Below are positions 44,709 to 53,157 of a stretch of DNA of 64,000 nt, piece by piece; position 1 is the first letter of the stretch, and each line of letters starts with the position of its first letter. The stretch comes from Clostridia bacterium. GTDB taxonomy: Bacteria > Acidobacteriota > Terriglobia > Terriglobales > Acidobacteriaceae. The position numbers and the translations under genes were made by a program. The DNA is taken from the NCBI GenBank assembly GCA_035561135.1, contig DATMYA010000040.1, forward strand, positions 1 through 64,000. Direction: 5' to 3'. The notes under the pieces are model-generated. The model ran no database searches. It was given only the letters and a program-made list of their open reading frames with translations, and had not been told where the DNA came from.

Positions 44709-46514
44709 CTATGAACCAGCTGCACTCGCTGCGGAGCTTTTTGCTGCCATGGCAAAGTCACAAAGATTCAACTGCAAGCCGCCGCCGAAGTCAGGATGAT
44801 TGTTGCGTTCGACGGTGAAGACTACATCGAGCATGTCGCCGATCTCAAGCGGTTCGGCGCTTAATCGTTCTGCCATCCGCCAACCCAAACCGTCGATGCC
44901 GCGCGAGAGGCCTCTTGGATCTCCCTGTGCTTTGCGTCCAAGCGAAAGCTTGATGTGCTTCTCCTTCATGATGCGCGGCGCCAGGAGAACACGGGCATTC
45001 CGAGCAAGAAATTTTGGTGTGGGATTCCCCATGCCGAAGGGCTCAAGCCGCGTCAGCGCTTCCCACAGATTTGGATTCACGTCTTCAAGCCCAATCTCGG
45101 CGTCGAATTCGATCTCGGGGACAAAGTCCGCCTCCGTCAGATGCTGCCGCGCATAGGCGTCCAGCCGACGACGTAACTCTGGAACGGCTTCCGTCGGCAG
45201 AGCGAAGCCGACGGCGTGCGCGTGCCCGCCAAAGCGCGTGAACAGTTCCGGGCAGGACTCCAACGCATTCAGCAGATGGAACGATGAGATAGAGCGCCCG
45301 GAACCGTGCGCCTCCGGGCCATCGACGGCGATGACCAACGCCGGACGGCAATACCTCTCCACCACGCGCGATGCGCAAATGCCGATTACTCCTCTATGCC
45401 ACTGCTCGCCGCCCACAACGATGCAGTAAGCGTCGCGCAGTTCCGACGATTCATCGACCTGCTTGCGAATAGCGTCCGAAATCCGCGCCTCTTCCTCTTG
45501 GCGATCGCCGTTGAGCTGGTTCAGATGCAGCGCAATTTCCTGGGCGCGCTGAGGGTCTCGCACGGTGAACAGGTCAATGACGTCGCGCGCCACGTCCATG
45601 CGTCCTGCAGCGTTCATGCGCGGAGCTATGCGGAACGCGACCTCCGATGCCGTCAATGGACGGGCACGATTGAGTTCGCAAAGTTTCAGCAGCGCCTTCA
45701 ATCCGGCATTCACCGGATGGCTAAGGCCTTCGAGGCCCAACTTCACGAACACCCGATTTTCGTCTATCAAAGGCACGGCATCGGCGATGGTCGCGATCGC
45801 CACAATTTTCAGAAACGAAAGGATAAGCCGCCCCCGGCCCGTCTCCTCGAGTAGGGCCTGGGCCACTTTGAACGCCACACCCGCTCCGCACAGGGCCTTG
45901 CACGGGTACTCACAGCCGATTTGATTCGGATTGAGCACGGCGAGGGCGTGCGGAATGGACTCGCCCTGAGGCAAGTGATGATCCGTTACGATCAGGTCCA
46001 ACCCGAGGCGCTCAGCGGTTTCCGCCGCCGCAAAGGCGCGAATGCCGGTATCGACGCTGATGATGAGCGTGACGCCCTCGGCAGCGGCGCGCTCGATCAC
46101 CTCGTCGCGCATGCCGTAGCCCTCCAGCAAGCGGTGCGGCACGTGGAAGTCACATTGCCCCCCGCAAAGCTCGATAACCGTTTTCAGGATAACGACCGCC
46201 ATGGTTCCGTCCACGTCGTAATCGCCGTAGATGAGAATCTTTTCGTGTTTCGCAATCGCAGCGCGCAAGCGCTCAACAGCGGCCTTCATCCCGCACATCA
46301 GGTAGGGCGAGTGCAGTTGCGCGAGCGATGGTTCCAGGAAGCTGCGCGCCTGCTCCACTGTGGAGATACCACGCAAAGCGAGCAAACGCGCCACGATGGG
46401 CGAGAGATGAGCTTCGCGTTCCAGCGCGGCAGCCGCTATTTCGACCGGCGAGGACGCCGATATTCCAGCAACTTTGAGCAGAGATTCTTGGGGCCTGCGC
46501 GGGATCCAAAGCAC
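44709..46514 (-). CDS. recJ: Single-stranded-DNA-specific exonuclease RecJ
   Basis: RecJ degrades single-stranded DNA 5' to 3' in recombination and mismatch repair. The 601-residue protein has the DHH phosphoesterase motifs: YGDYDVDGTMA, DTGIRAFAAAETAE, DHH in VTDHHLPQGE (about Asp178-His180), and the DHHA1 motif GGHAHAVGFAL. The central core is complete; the C-terminal OB domain ends LNLCDFAMAAKSSAAS. It starts at GTG and follows, by 3 bp, a 154-codon gene of unknown function. Confidence 0.96.
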   Translation of the reverse strand: MLWIPRRPQESLLKVAGISASSPVEIAAAALEREAHLSPIVARLLALRGISTVEQARSFLEPSLAQLHSPYLMCGMKAAVERLRAAIAKHEKILIYGDYDVDGTMAVVILKTVIELCGGQCDFHVPHRLLEGYGMRDEVIERAAAEGVTLIISVDTGIRAFAAAETAERLGLDLIVTDHHLPQGESIPHALAVLNPNQIGCEYPCKALCGAGVAFKVAQALLEETGRGRLILSFLKIVAIATIADAVPLIDENRVFVKLGLEGLSHPVNAGLKALLKLCELNRARPLTASEVAFRIAPRMNAAGRMDVARDVIDLFTVRDPQRAQEIALHLNQLNGDRQEEEARISDAIRKQVDESSELRDAYCIVVGGEQWHRGVIGICASRVVERYCRPALVIAVDGPEAHGSGRSISSFHLLNALESCPELFTRFGGHAHAVGFALPTEAVPELRRRLDAYARQHLTEADFVPEIEFDAEIGLEDVNPNLWEALTRLEPFGMGNPTPKFLARNARVLLAPRIMKEKHIKLSLGRKAQGDPRGLSRGIDGLGWRMAERLSAEPLEIGDMLDVVFTVERNNHPDFGGGLQLNLCDFAMAAKSSAASAAGS

Positions 46515-46517
46515 GTG

Positions 46518-46982
46518 TCAGCGCTCGTCGTCCTGATCGGATTCGTCAATGGTGAGGCTGCCGAAGTCGTCGGCAAGATCGAGCAGTCGCTGGTACCGGT
46601 CGTACCAGTCATTAGAGACTTCGAAGAGGAACATCATGCCTTGGTAAGGAAATCCAAGCTGAATAAAGCCAGTCTTCCCCATATGCGTTCGCAGCCATCG
46701 CGCTTCTTCGACATCTTCTTCGTTGGCGTAATTCGAGCGCTGCAGGCGCGTGACAAGGTAGTCGATGTCCGTGCGCTCCAGAACCATGTCATTCATGGTG
46801 AGGAAAGGCGCGGATGCAGCCTTGGCTAGTTCGACAAAATCCTTCCAGCTTTCCTGGTTCTCGCCTCCATCCCAGAGCACGCTCTGGACATCATCGGAGA
46901 CGTAGCCTTGGAAACGGCGCATGCCGTGACCCTCGATGAAGGCCGTCATATCGTCCTTAAGTCCGGTGAGATCGTCGATCAT
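46518..46982 (-). CDS. Conserved-looking cytoplasmic protein upstream of recJ
   Basis: This 154-residue acidic, helix-rich protein has no signal or membrane segment. Features are a central ERTDIDYLVTRLQRSNYANE, then RWLRTHMGKTGFIQLGFPYQ and the C-terminal acidic tail DESDQDDER. I recognise no family. Its stop is 3 bp before recJ's start, which suggests translational coupling and a possible role near DNA repair, but this rests on position alone. Confidence 0.83.
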   Translation of the reverse strand: MIDDLTGLKDDMTAFIEGHGMRRFQGYVSDDVQSVLWDGGENQESWKDFVELAKAASAPFLTMNDMVLERTDIDYLVTRLQRSNYANEEDVEEARWLRTHMGKTGFIQLGFPYQGMMFLFEVSNDWYDRYQRLLDLADDFGSLTIDESDQDDER

Positions 46983-47209
46983 AGCTTTGTAGCCTACTCA
47001 GCCTGGGATGCCGGCAGATGTAGATGTGAGAACACATCTTCGCTGCTGCTGTCATCATACTCCCAATCCAGCACTGGACCGGCGAGCGGCATGGTGCCTC
47101 AAAGGCCGCGCGCGGTGCAAGCAAAGAGGAACGGGGATCCTCCCCGTAGGCCGACCGTGAGTTGGCGTGTGCTAAACTAACGTCTTTCTGCACGGACTAT
47201 CAAACCAAC
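46983..47209. other. Divergent spacer upstream of the DUF507 pair
   Basis: 227 bp between the recJ operon (minus) and the DUF507 genes (plus). No gene. I see no clear promoter hexamers. Confidence 0.45.
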
Positions 47210-47488
47210 ATGCTCTTGTCTAAGGAATACGTGGGCTACATAGCCCGCCAAGTTACCAACAAACTGATCGAAGGCGAGTTCATCGAGACCAGGGAACTTA
47301 ACAAGGTCACGGAACGCGTCAACGCCGCTCTCGTGGATGAATTGAGCCTGGAAGACCGCATCAACGAAGAGGTGCGCGTCATCCTGGAGGCTTATTCCGA
47401 CGAGATGCGCCGGAGCGGAGCCAACTACCAGGAGATGTTCAAGAAGATCAAGAACGAACTCGTTCGCAAGTACAAGGCGGTACTATGA
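47210..47488 (+). CDS. DUF507-family protein, first copy
   Basis: This 92-residue helical protein belongs to the small DUF507 family: MLLSKEYVGYIARQVTNKLI, a TRELNKVTERVNAALVDEL middle and EAYSDEMRRSGANYQEMFKK near the end. No motif for catalysis exists and the family's function is not known. The ATG at 47210 was chosen because it matches the family start. It overlaps the second DUF507 gene by 4 bp (ATGA), implying coupled translation and probably a complex of the two. Confidence 0.9.
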   Translation: MLLSKEYVGYIARQVTNKLIEGEFIETRELNKVTERVNAALVDELSLEDRINEEVRVILEAYSDEMRRSGANYQEMFKKIKNELVRKYKAVL

Positions 47489-47760
47489 GGATCAGCCGCG
47501 ATAAGGTCAATAAACTTGCGCACACAGTCGCCGACGCACTGGCCGACTCGCCAGAAGTCGATTTCCTGGAAGACCGCAATACCATCCGCGTAGAAGCCCG
47601 GCGCATTCTTGAACAGCTCATGCTGGAAGAAGCGAATATCGACAAGGCCGCTCGCCACAAGATCGAAACCCAGCGCCGCACGATCCTCGAAGGCTCCCAG
47701 GAATGGGACATCCTTTACAGGAAGTACTACAACGAGGAAGTGAAAAAGCTGGGGATCTAG
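47485..47760 (+). CDS. DUF507-family protein, second copy
   Basis: The 91-residue protein resembles the first copy: MRISRDKVNKLAHTVADALA, VDFLEDRNTIRVEARRILEQ and QEWDILYRKYYNEEVKKLGI. Tandem DUF507 genes overlapping by 4 bp are a common arrangement, and heterodimer formation is a reasonable guess. A strong terminator starts 30 bp after the stop. Confidence 0.9.
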   Translation: MRISRDKVNKLAHTVADALADSPEVDFLEDRNTIRVEARRILEQLMLEEANIDKAARHKIETQRRTILEGSQEWDILYRKYYNEEVKKLGI

Positions 47761-47789
47761 GGCACCGGACACTCAAGAAAGTGACGCAA

Positions 47790-47815
47790 GAGCGGCTACG
47801 TGCCGCTCATTTTTT
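47790..47815 (+). terminator. Terminator of the DUF507 operon
   Basis: A 7-bp stem GAGCGGC/GCCGCTC with loop TACGT is followed by ATTTTTTCG. It lies between convergent genes. Confidence 0.9.
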
Positions 47816-47822
47816 CGCCTCC

Positions 47823-49310
47823 TTACAGTCCCCCGGCGGCGTCCGCGAACCTGGCCTTCCGGTCCGCGATTCTCACGAGCTTCTGGTGCATCTGCCGCGC
47901 GACGTTGCGGGCTGCGGCTATGGCCGTAACCACCAGGTCGGCGCCACGCACGTTATCACCAGCGGCAAAGACCTCTTCGCGCGTAGTCTCGCCAGTCTCT
48001 TCGCTCGCCACCACAACGGTTCCCCATCGCGTTGCCTGCAGGTTGCGCGTGCTAGATGGAATGTCGGTTTCCGGGCTGTATCCAACGGCCAGCACCACCG
48101 TGTCGCATGGCAGCAAAAAGTTCGAGCCCTCGACGGGTGCCGGGGTTCGCCTACCCTTTTCGTCCGGAGCACCGAGTTTCATCCGAACGCACTCGATCGC
48201 GCTGACTTCCCCTCGCTCGTTGCCGACAAACCGCACAGGCGCCGTAAGCCATTCGAAGAGCACGCCCTCTTCTTTGGCGTGGACGCGTTCCTCGATACGT
48301 CCCGGCATCTCCGCTTCCGTCCGCCGATACATGCAGTACACCTTGCTCGCAGGACTCAACCGGCGCGCCGTGCGAACACAGTCCATCGAGGTATCTCCGC
48401 CGCCGATGACGACCGTTACCTCGCCCGCATGTGGCCTTGGGTTGGCCGCATCCCTCCAGTAGCCCGGAATGAGATCCTGCGGGACGTTGCCGCGCACAAG
48501 GTATTCCGTCGCCTGGTAGATGTAGCGGTAATCGTCCTCGCCCGGGATTTTGACCTCGCCACCCTTCACCGCGCCATGACCGAGGAAAACCAGGTCGAAT
48601 CCATCGGCAATAAGGCCGTCGACGGTGCGGTCGTATCCTACGCGGAAGTTCGGCACAAAACGCACACTGAGCGATTCGAGATACTTAATCTTGGTGAAGA
48701 CAATCTCTTTGTCGAGCTTGAAATTCGGTATGCCGTAGAGCAGCAGTCCGCCGGGAAATGGCCACGCGTCGAACACCGTAACCTGATGACCTGAGACAGC
48801 GAGTTCTTCGGCAACCGCAAGTCCCGCAGGGCCCGCACCCACGATGGCCACTCGCATACCGGTATCTGGTTCACGGCGGCGCGGCGGATAGCCGTAGTTC
48901 CGACGCACGTAGTCGATGACGAACGCTTCCAGCTTGCCTATGTTTACAGGAGGCTTGCTCGCGCCGACGATGCACGAGCCTTCGCAGAGCTTCTCCTGCG
49001 GGCAGATGCGCCCGCAAACGTCCGGCAGGTTCGACGTGTCTAGAAACTTCTGTGCAGCGCCCAGAAAGTCACTCTGTCCGAGAAGGAAGAACGCCGCCGG
49101 AATGTCGTTGTGAACTGGACAGGCACGCTGGCACGGCGCGTGTTCGCAGAGCAAACAGCGCTGCGCCTCCAGCACAGCCAGTTCCGGCACATACGACTGG
49201 TATACCTCGTTCCAGTTGCGTACGCGCGACTCTGGCTCTTGCTTCGCTGGCTTTATGGCGTCGATCGCATAGCGCTCGCGACGAGACAACATGATGTGCG
49301 GCCCCCACAT
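47823..49310 (-). CDS. GltD-like NADPH-dependent flavin oxidoreductase
   Basis: This 495-residue protein is built like glutamate synthase small subunit and NfnB/dihydropyrimidine dehydrogenase: an N-terminal region with two [4Fe-4S] cysteine groups (CLLCEHAPCQRACPVHNDIP and CGRICPQEKLCEGSCIVG), an FAD-binding VAIVGAGPAGLAVAEELA and an NADPH-binding VIGGGDTSMDCVRTARR. No gltB partner is adjacent, so it may pair with a distant large subunit or act like the Nfn type. Start ATG 49310; a second Met at 49292 is also possible. Confidence 0.92.
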   Translation of the reverse strand: MWGPHIMLSRRERYAIDAIKPAKQEPESRVRNWNEVYQSYVPELAVLEAQRCLLCEHAPCQRACPVHNDIPAAFFLLGQSDFLGAAQKFLDTSNLPDVCGRICPQEKLCEGSCIVGASKPPVNIGKLEAFVIDYVRRNYGYPPRRREPDTGMRVAIVGAGPAGLAVAEELAVSGHQVTVFDAWPFPGGLLLYGIPNFKLDKEIVFTKIKYLESLSVRFVPNFRVGYDRTVDGLIADGFDLVFLGHGAVKGGEVKIPGEDDYRYIYQATEYLVRGNVPQDLIPGYWRDAANPRPHAGEVTVVIGGGDTSMDCVRTARRLSPASKVYCMYRRTEAEMPGRIEERVHAKEEGVLFEWLTAPVRFVGNERGEVSAIECVRMKLGAPDEKGRRTPAPVEGSNFLLPCDTVVLAVGYSPETDIPSSTRNLQATRWGTVVVASEETGETTREEVFAAGDNVRGADLVVTAIAAARNVARQMHQKLVRIADRKARFADAAGGL

Positions 49311-49402
49311 TCAGCACCGGCGCAAGACGCCCACGTTAGGCCCAGAAAATGCGCTAGCGTATTCCGATGCGCAACGCAACGAAAGCGACTGCTCGATACG
49401 CA

Positions 49403-51304
49403 CTAATGTCCAGGCGCCTTCTCCGCATTGAACGAACACAGCCCGTCGGTTGGCTGGTTCGGCAGGGCCGGAGGCGTGAGCCACGCCGGATTGCTGAAGT
49501 CGAAGAACTCGGTCATGTCCGGCGCATTCGCATCACGCGCTGTCAGGGATGGCACGGCGAAGCGCTTTTCGATCAGCCTGAGAATTGAGGTCAGCTCCAT
49601 CGGCGTGTGCGATACGTAGTGCGGCTTCGCCCACGGCGAGACGACGATCAGCGGGACACGGAATCCCATCTGGTTGAAGTCCCCCGGCCTGTCGGTGGAA
49701 CGCAGCATGGGCGCGATTCCGTCCGGCTTCACCACCGCCGGCGGATTCACGTGATCGTACAAACCTCCACCCTCGTCGAAGCTCCAGATGAACGCCGCCG
49801 AGGCCCAGGAGGGACTCTGCATCAGTGCGTCCAAAATCTTCTTCACAGATGCAGCGCCCTTCTGGATGTTGTTGGTCGGGTGCTCATCCAATCCCAATTT
49901 GCCCGCACGTTCGATGAAGATGACCTTCGGCAGCGTGCTCTCGTTGTTTACGTCGCTGTACCAGTTTGAGATGTTGTAGACCTTGCCCGAATCCTTGGCC
50001 CATGTTTGCCACTCAGCCAGGTACACGCTGTTGTCCTGGTAGTAGTAGCGCCAGGAGACTCCAGCCTTGTCCAGGGCGTCGAAAATCGTGGGCTGCGTCC
50101 AGCCTCCGCTCGGCGCAGCGTCAGGACGGATGTGCCCAAACGACGTTGCGGCAAACAGGTACATACGGTTTGGTATGGTCGGCGCCAGCACGGAGGCGAA
50201 GAAGCGATCGCTGGTTGCAAACTGGAAGGCCAGCTCATAGTAGTACGGCAGGTCCGTCCAATCGTAGTACCCCATCGCGCGCGTGCCGTCAGGATCGATG
50301 GTGGAAGGAATCGACCCGGTCGTCTTCATGAAGTTGTCCATTTTGCCGCCATTCACGTCGTAATGGCTTTCGTTCCACCCAGGGCTGAGGTTTTCATGAC
50401 AAACGGTTTCAAAGTGGTAGGGCTGCACGGGATGTCCGGCGCGGTCCAGCGGTGCCACGTTCAGCGGAAGTGAATCGTACGGATCCATAAACCCGCGGTC
50501 TTGCCTGTACTGCACCATCCTGCCGAAGTAGTTATCCTGCGAACGGTTTTCCTGAATCATGAAGATAATGTGCTCCAGATTCGTAATGCCGCCCGTGGGC
50601 AGCGGCGGCGTGCTGCCCACGGTCACGTACACCACAGACTTGAACACCTGTCCCGCCGAGTCCCACGCCTGCACCGCCAAGCGGTGCGTGCCCGAGGACA
50701 TCGAGACATTCGTGTCGAGAGTGCTGGCGGCAGTGCTGTACACGGCCGTGCCGTCGAGATAAATCTTCATCAACGTCACGCTGTTCGAATCCGTAGTTCC
50801 GGCCACGACATGCACCGGGGAGGTGACCGTCGCATTATTGGCTGGCGTGCAGATCGTCAAAGACGGATTGACCGCGCTCAGCGTGCACGGCGCACTGCTG
50901 CCACCGCTGCTCACGTTGATGTAAATCGTCTGCTTGAATATGGCCCCCGTGCTGTCTTGCGCCTGCACGGTCAGCCGATGCGTGCCGGTTGACATCGCCA
51001 GGCTGGCATTCAACTCGGCGGCGCTTACCTGGTAGGCCTTCACCCCGTCCACGTAAATCTGCATCAGCTTCACAGAATTTGAATCCGTGGTGCCGGCGAT
51101 GATGTTCACCGGAGATCCCACGGTTGCGTTGTTCGAGGGCGTGCAGATCGTCACCGAGGGATTTGCCGTGCTGGACGGACACGGCGCGGCGCTGGCTGAC
51201 AGCGCGGTAAACGTTAGAGCCAACGCTATGCAGACTATGAACAGGCGCAGCAGTCTGTTTGCGGAAAGAGACAGAGAACGCACATCGCAGTAAGACTTCA
51301 TCAT
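49403..51304 (-). CDS. Secreted PLC/AcpA-type phosphoesterase with two internal repeats
   Basis: This 633-residue protein has a signal peptide (about 1-38), two ~92-residue beta-sandwich repeats (NPSVTICTPSNNATVGSPVN and NPSLTICTPANNATVTSPVH each opening one), then a phosphoesterase domain (PF04185) with LEHIIFMIQENRSQDNYFG, RFFASVLAPTIPNRMYLF, IFIERAGKLG and FDEGGGLYDHVNPPAV. This family includes phospholipases C and acid phosphatases. It is probably secreted to act on phosphoesters. The two N-terminal repeats may bind a ligand. Start ATG 51304 opens the signal peptide. Confidence 0.92.
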   Translation of the reverse strand: MMKSYCDVRSLSLSANRLLRLFIVCIALALTFTALSASAAPCPSSTANPSVTICTPSNNATVGSPVNIIAGTTDSNSVKLMQIYVDGVKAYQVSAAELNASLAMSTGTHRLTVQAQDSTGAIFKQTIYINVSSGGSSAPCTLSAVNPSLTICTPANNATVTSPVHVVAGTTDSNSVTLMKIYLDGTAVYSTAASTLDTNVSMSSGTHRLAVQAWDSAGQVFKSVVYVTVGSTPPLPTGGITNLEHIIFMIQENRSQDNYFGRMVQYRQDRGFMDPYDSLPLNVAPLDRAGHPVQPYHFETVCHENLSPGWNESHYDVNGGKMDNFMKTTGSIPSTIDPDGTRAMGYYDWTDLPYYYELAFQFATSDRFFASVLAPTIPNRMYLFAATSFGHIRPDAAPSGGWTQPTIFDALDKAGVSWRYYYQDNSVYLAEWQTWAKDSGKVYNISNWYSDVNNESTLPKVIFIERAGKLGLDEHPTNNIQKGAASVKKILDALMQSPSWASAAFIWSFDEGGGLYDHVNPPAVVKPDGIAPMLRSTDRPGDFNQMGFRVPLIVVSPWAKPHYVSHTPMELTSILRLIEKRFAVPSLTARDANAPDMTEFFDFSNPAWLTPPALPNQPTDGLCSFNAEKAPGH

Positions 51305-51627
51305 AGGCACAGACACCTGGCACTCTGTTGACTGCATTGTTCGCAGCAAGCGAGCGGCCAATCAGCCCGGAAATTCTGCTTTTCACGAACCGCGCGCCTA
51401 TGCTGAACCCGTTCTCCTGCAACAGTTTGGGAAACCACGATCGGTTTTTGCGTGAACCGGCACTCGGCCGGTGATTGTTTCTGGAGCGAGGGGCCGGAAA
51501 GTGTGACACTTCTGAATCCAGATGTTTGCATTCTGGTGCTCTCGTCGGCCTCAGTGCGCTGCGCCTACTCACATGTCGCTTTACAATGTTTTGAACGCAA
51601 AGTATTGAACACCCTTCTGGTATTCGC
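51305..51627. other. Divergent spacer before queG
   Basis: 323 bp between the phosphoesterase gene (minus) and queG (plus). No gene. A short stem ACCGGCACTCGGCCGGT lies near 51456-51472. No clear promoter was found. Confidence 0.45.
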
Positions 51628-52740
51628 ATGAAAGTCTCCGAACTCGCCTCGACGGTGAAGCAGTCTGCAATCGACGCAGGCTTCGACGTGGCCGGAATTT
51701 CCGGGGTCAGAGACTATCGCGAACTCGACTACTTTCCTGAGTGGATCGAGAGCGGATATGGCGGCGAGATGCAATACCTCGCCAAGCGCGATGAACAGGG
51801 ACGGCTCAAGCGTTCTTCCCTCAGTCACGCTGCTCCGTGGGCGCGCTCGGTCGTCGTCTGTGCGATCAACTACAACAGCGCTCAGCCCTACTCCACCGAA
51901 GACCCTGACCCGAGAAACGGATGGATTTCCCGGTACGGCTGGAGCCAGACTGACTATCACGATGTCGTTCTGAAGAACCTAAGACGAGTCGAATCCGAGC
52001 TTCACCAGGGTGTCGCGGAGTCTGGCGAAACCGTCCGTACCTGGTGTTATGTGGATACCGGTCCCCTCGTTGAGCGCGTTTACGCGAAGTACGCCGGCAT
52101 TGGCTGGATCGGCAAGAACGCCTGCATCATCAACCAGCAACTTGGATCGTGGCTCTTCCTTGGCGTCATCCTCACATCGCTTGAACTTGCGCCCGACCTG
52201 CCCGCTGCTGACCGTTGCGGCACCTGCACTCGCTGCCTCGATGCTTGCCCGACAGACGCCTTCCTTGGTCCTCACCAGCTTGATGCCACGAAGTGCATTT
52301 CTTACCTCACCATAGAGAAGCGTGGGGCCATCCCCGAAGAGTTGCGAGAAGGCGTTGGCCGCCACGTCTACGGCTGCGATATCTGCCAGGACGTCTGCCC
52401 GTGGAATCGCAAAGCGCCTATCGGTCGCACACCGCAGCTTGCGCCGCGTCAGGAACTGGTGAACCCATCTCTCGAGTGGCTGGCCGGCATCAGCGTAGAG
52501 GAATTTCGCGAGTTATTTCGTGACTCGCCCGTGAAACGCGCCAAGTATCAAGGCTTACGCCGCAACGTTGTGATTGCCTTGGGGAACTCCGGCGACCTAA
52601 AATTCGCTGCGAAGCTTGAGACGCTTGCAAACGATCCGGACGAAAATCTGGCCGAACACTCGCGCTGGGCGCTGCGCAGGCTGCGTGAATCCGCTACCGA
52701 ATCTACGGCAAAGAAAGAAGTGGAGAACCCTGGGAAATGA
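51628..52740 (+). CDS. queG: Epoxyqueuosine reductase
   Basis: QueG reduces epoxyqueuosine to queuosine in tRNA using cobalamin and two [4Fe-4S] clusters. The 370-residue protein shows WARSVVVCAINYNSAQPY, AGIGWIGKNACIINQQLGSW, and two cluster motifs: CGTCTRCLDACPTDAF (first Cys about 197) and CDICQDVCPWNRKAPIG, followed by a C-terminal region. It starts at ATG with a weak ribosome site. The pilZ gene overlaps its end by 4 bp, so they form an operon. Confidence 0.95.
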   Translation: MKVSELASTVKQSAIDAGFDVAGISGVRDYRELDYFPEWIESGYGGEMQYLAKRDEQGRLKRSSLSHAAPWARSVVVCAINYNSAQPYSTEDPDPRNGWISRYGWSQTDYHDVVLKNLRRVESELHQGVAESGETVRTWCYVDTGPLVERVYAKYAGIGWIGKNACIINQQLGSWLFLGVILTSLELAPDLPAADRCGTCTRCLDACPTDAFLGPHQLDATKCISYLTIEKRGAIPEELREGVGRHVYGCDICQDVCPWNRKAPIGRTPQLAPRQELVNPSLEWLAGISVEEFRELFRDSPVKRAKYQGLRRNVVIALGNSGDLKFAAKLETLANDPDENLAEHSRWALRRLRESATESTAKKEVENPGK

Positions 52741-53105
52741 AGTCGGGAGACCTGGACACCAAGAAGTGGTCTGCAAGCCGCAAGTATCAGCGCTTCAAAG
52801 CCGACCTGCGCCTCAAAGTCATACTATGGCAGAACGGCAGGTTGGAAGTGATCCATGGTCGAACGAGCCATCTAGGCCAGGGCGGAATCGGCGTCACTCT
52901 AACACGCGAACTCGAACTCGGCACCATCGTTACGCTCGAATTCAGCCTCCCCGCTTGCGAACCTTTTCAGATTCCTGCGGAGTTGCGCCACCGCGCCGGC
53001 TTCCGTTGCGGCTTTCAGTTCCTGGAACTTACGGCCACACAACGTGCCCAGATCAGGCAATTCTGCAACGAGTTGCCCATGGAAGTTGCTGCCGCAACTC
53101 GCTGA
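52737..53105 (+). CDS. PilZ-domain protein with altered c-di-GMP residues
   Basis: This 122-residue protein is a PilZ beta-barrel: YQRFKADLRLKVILWQNGRL, then GRTSHLGQGGIGVTLTRELE and FRCGFQFLELTATQRAQIRQ. Canonical c-di-GMP binding needs RxxxR and [D/N]xSxxG. The first is here RFKADLR (wrong spacing) and the second RTSHLG, with Arg in place of Asp/Asn, so ligand binding may be lost or changed. It overlaps queG by 4 bp. Its role is unknown. Confidence 0.88.
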   Translation: MKSGDLDTKKWSASRKYQRFKADLRLKVILWQNGRLEVIHGRTSHLGQGGIGVTLTRELELGTIVTLEFSLPACEPFQIPAELRHRAGFRCGFQFLELTATQRAQIRQFCNELPMEVAAATR

Positions 53106-53157
53106 CGCGACCGTACGGTGATAGCATCGGCGCAGCTACGAACCGGTGGAGGAACCC

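Noticed and set aside
45921..46829. 302-codon open frame on the plus strand
   Set aside because: Antisense to recJ and the gene before it, without family motifs.
47703..48794. 363-codon open frame on the plus strand
   Set aside because: It overlaps the second DUF507 gene, the terminator and the GltD-like gene; implausible.
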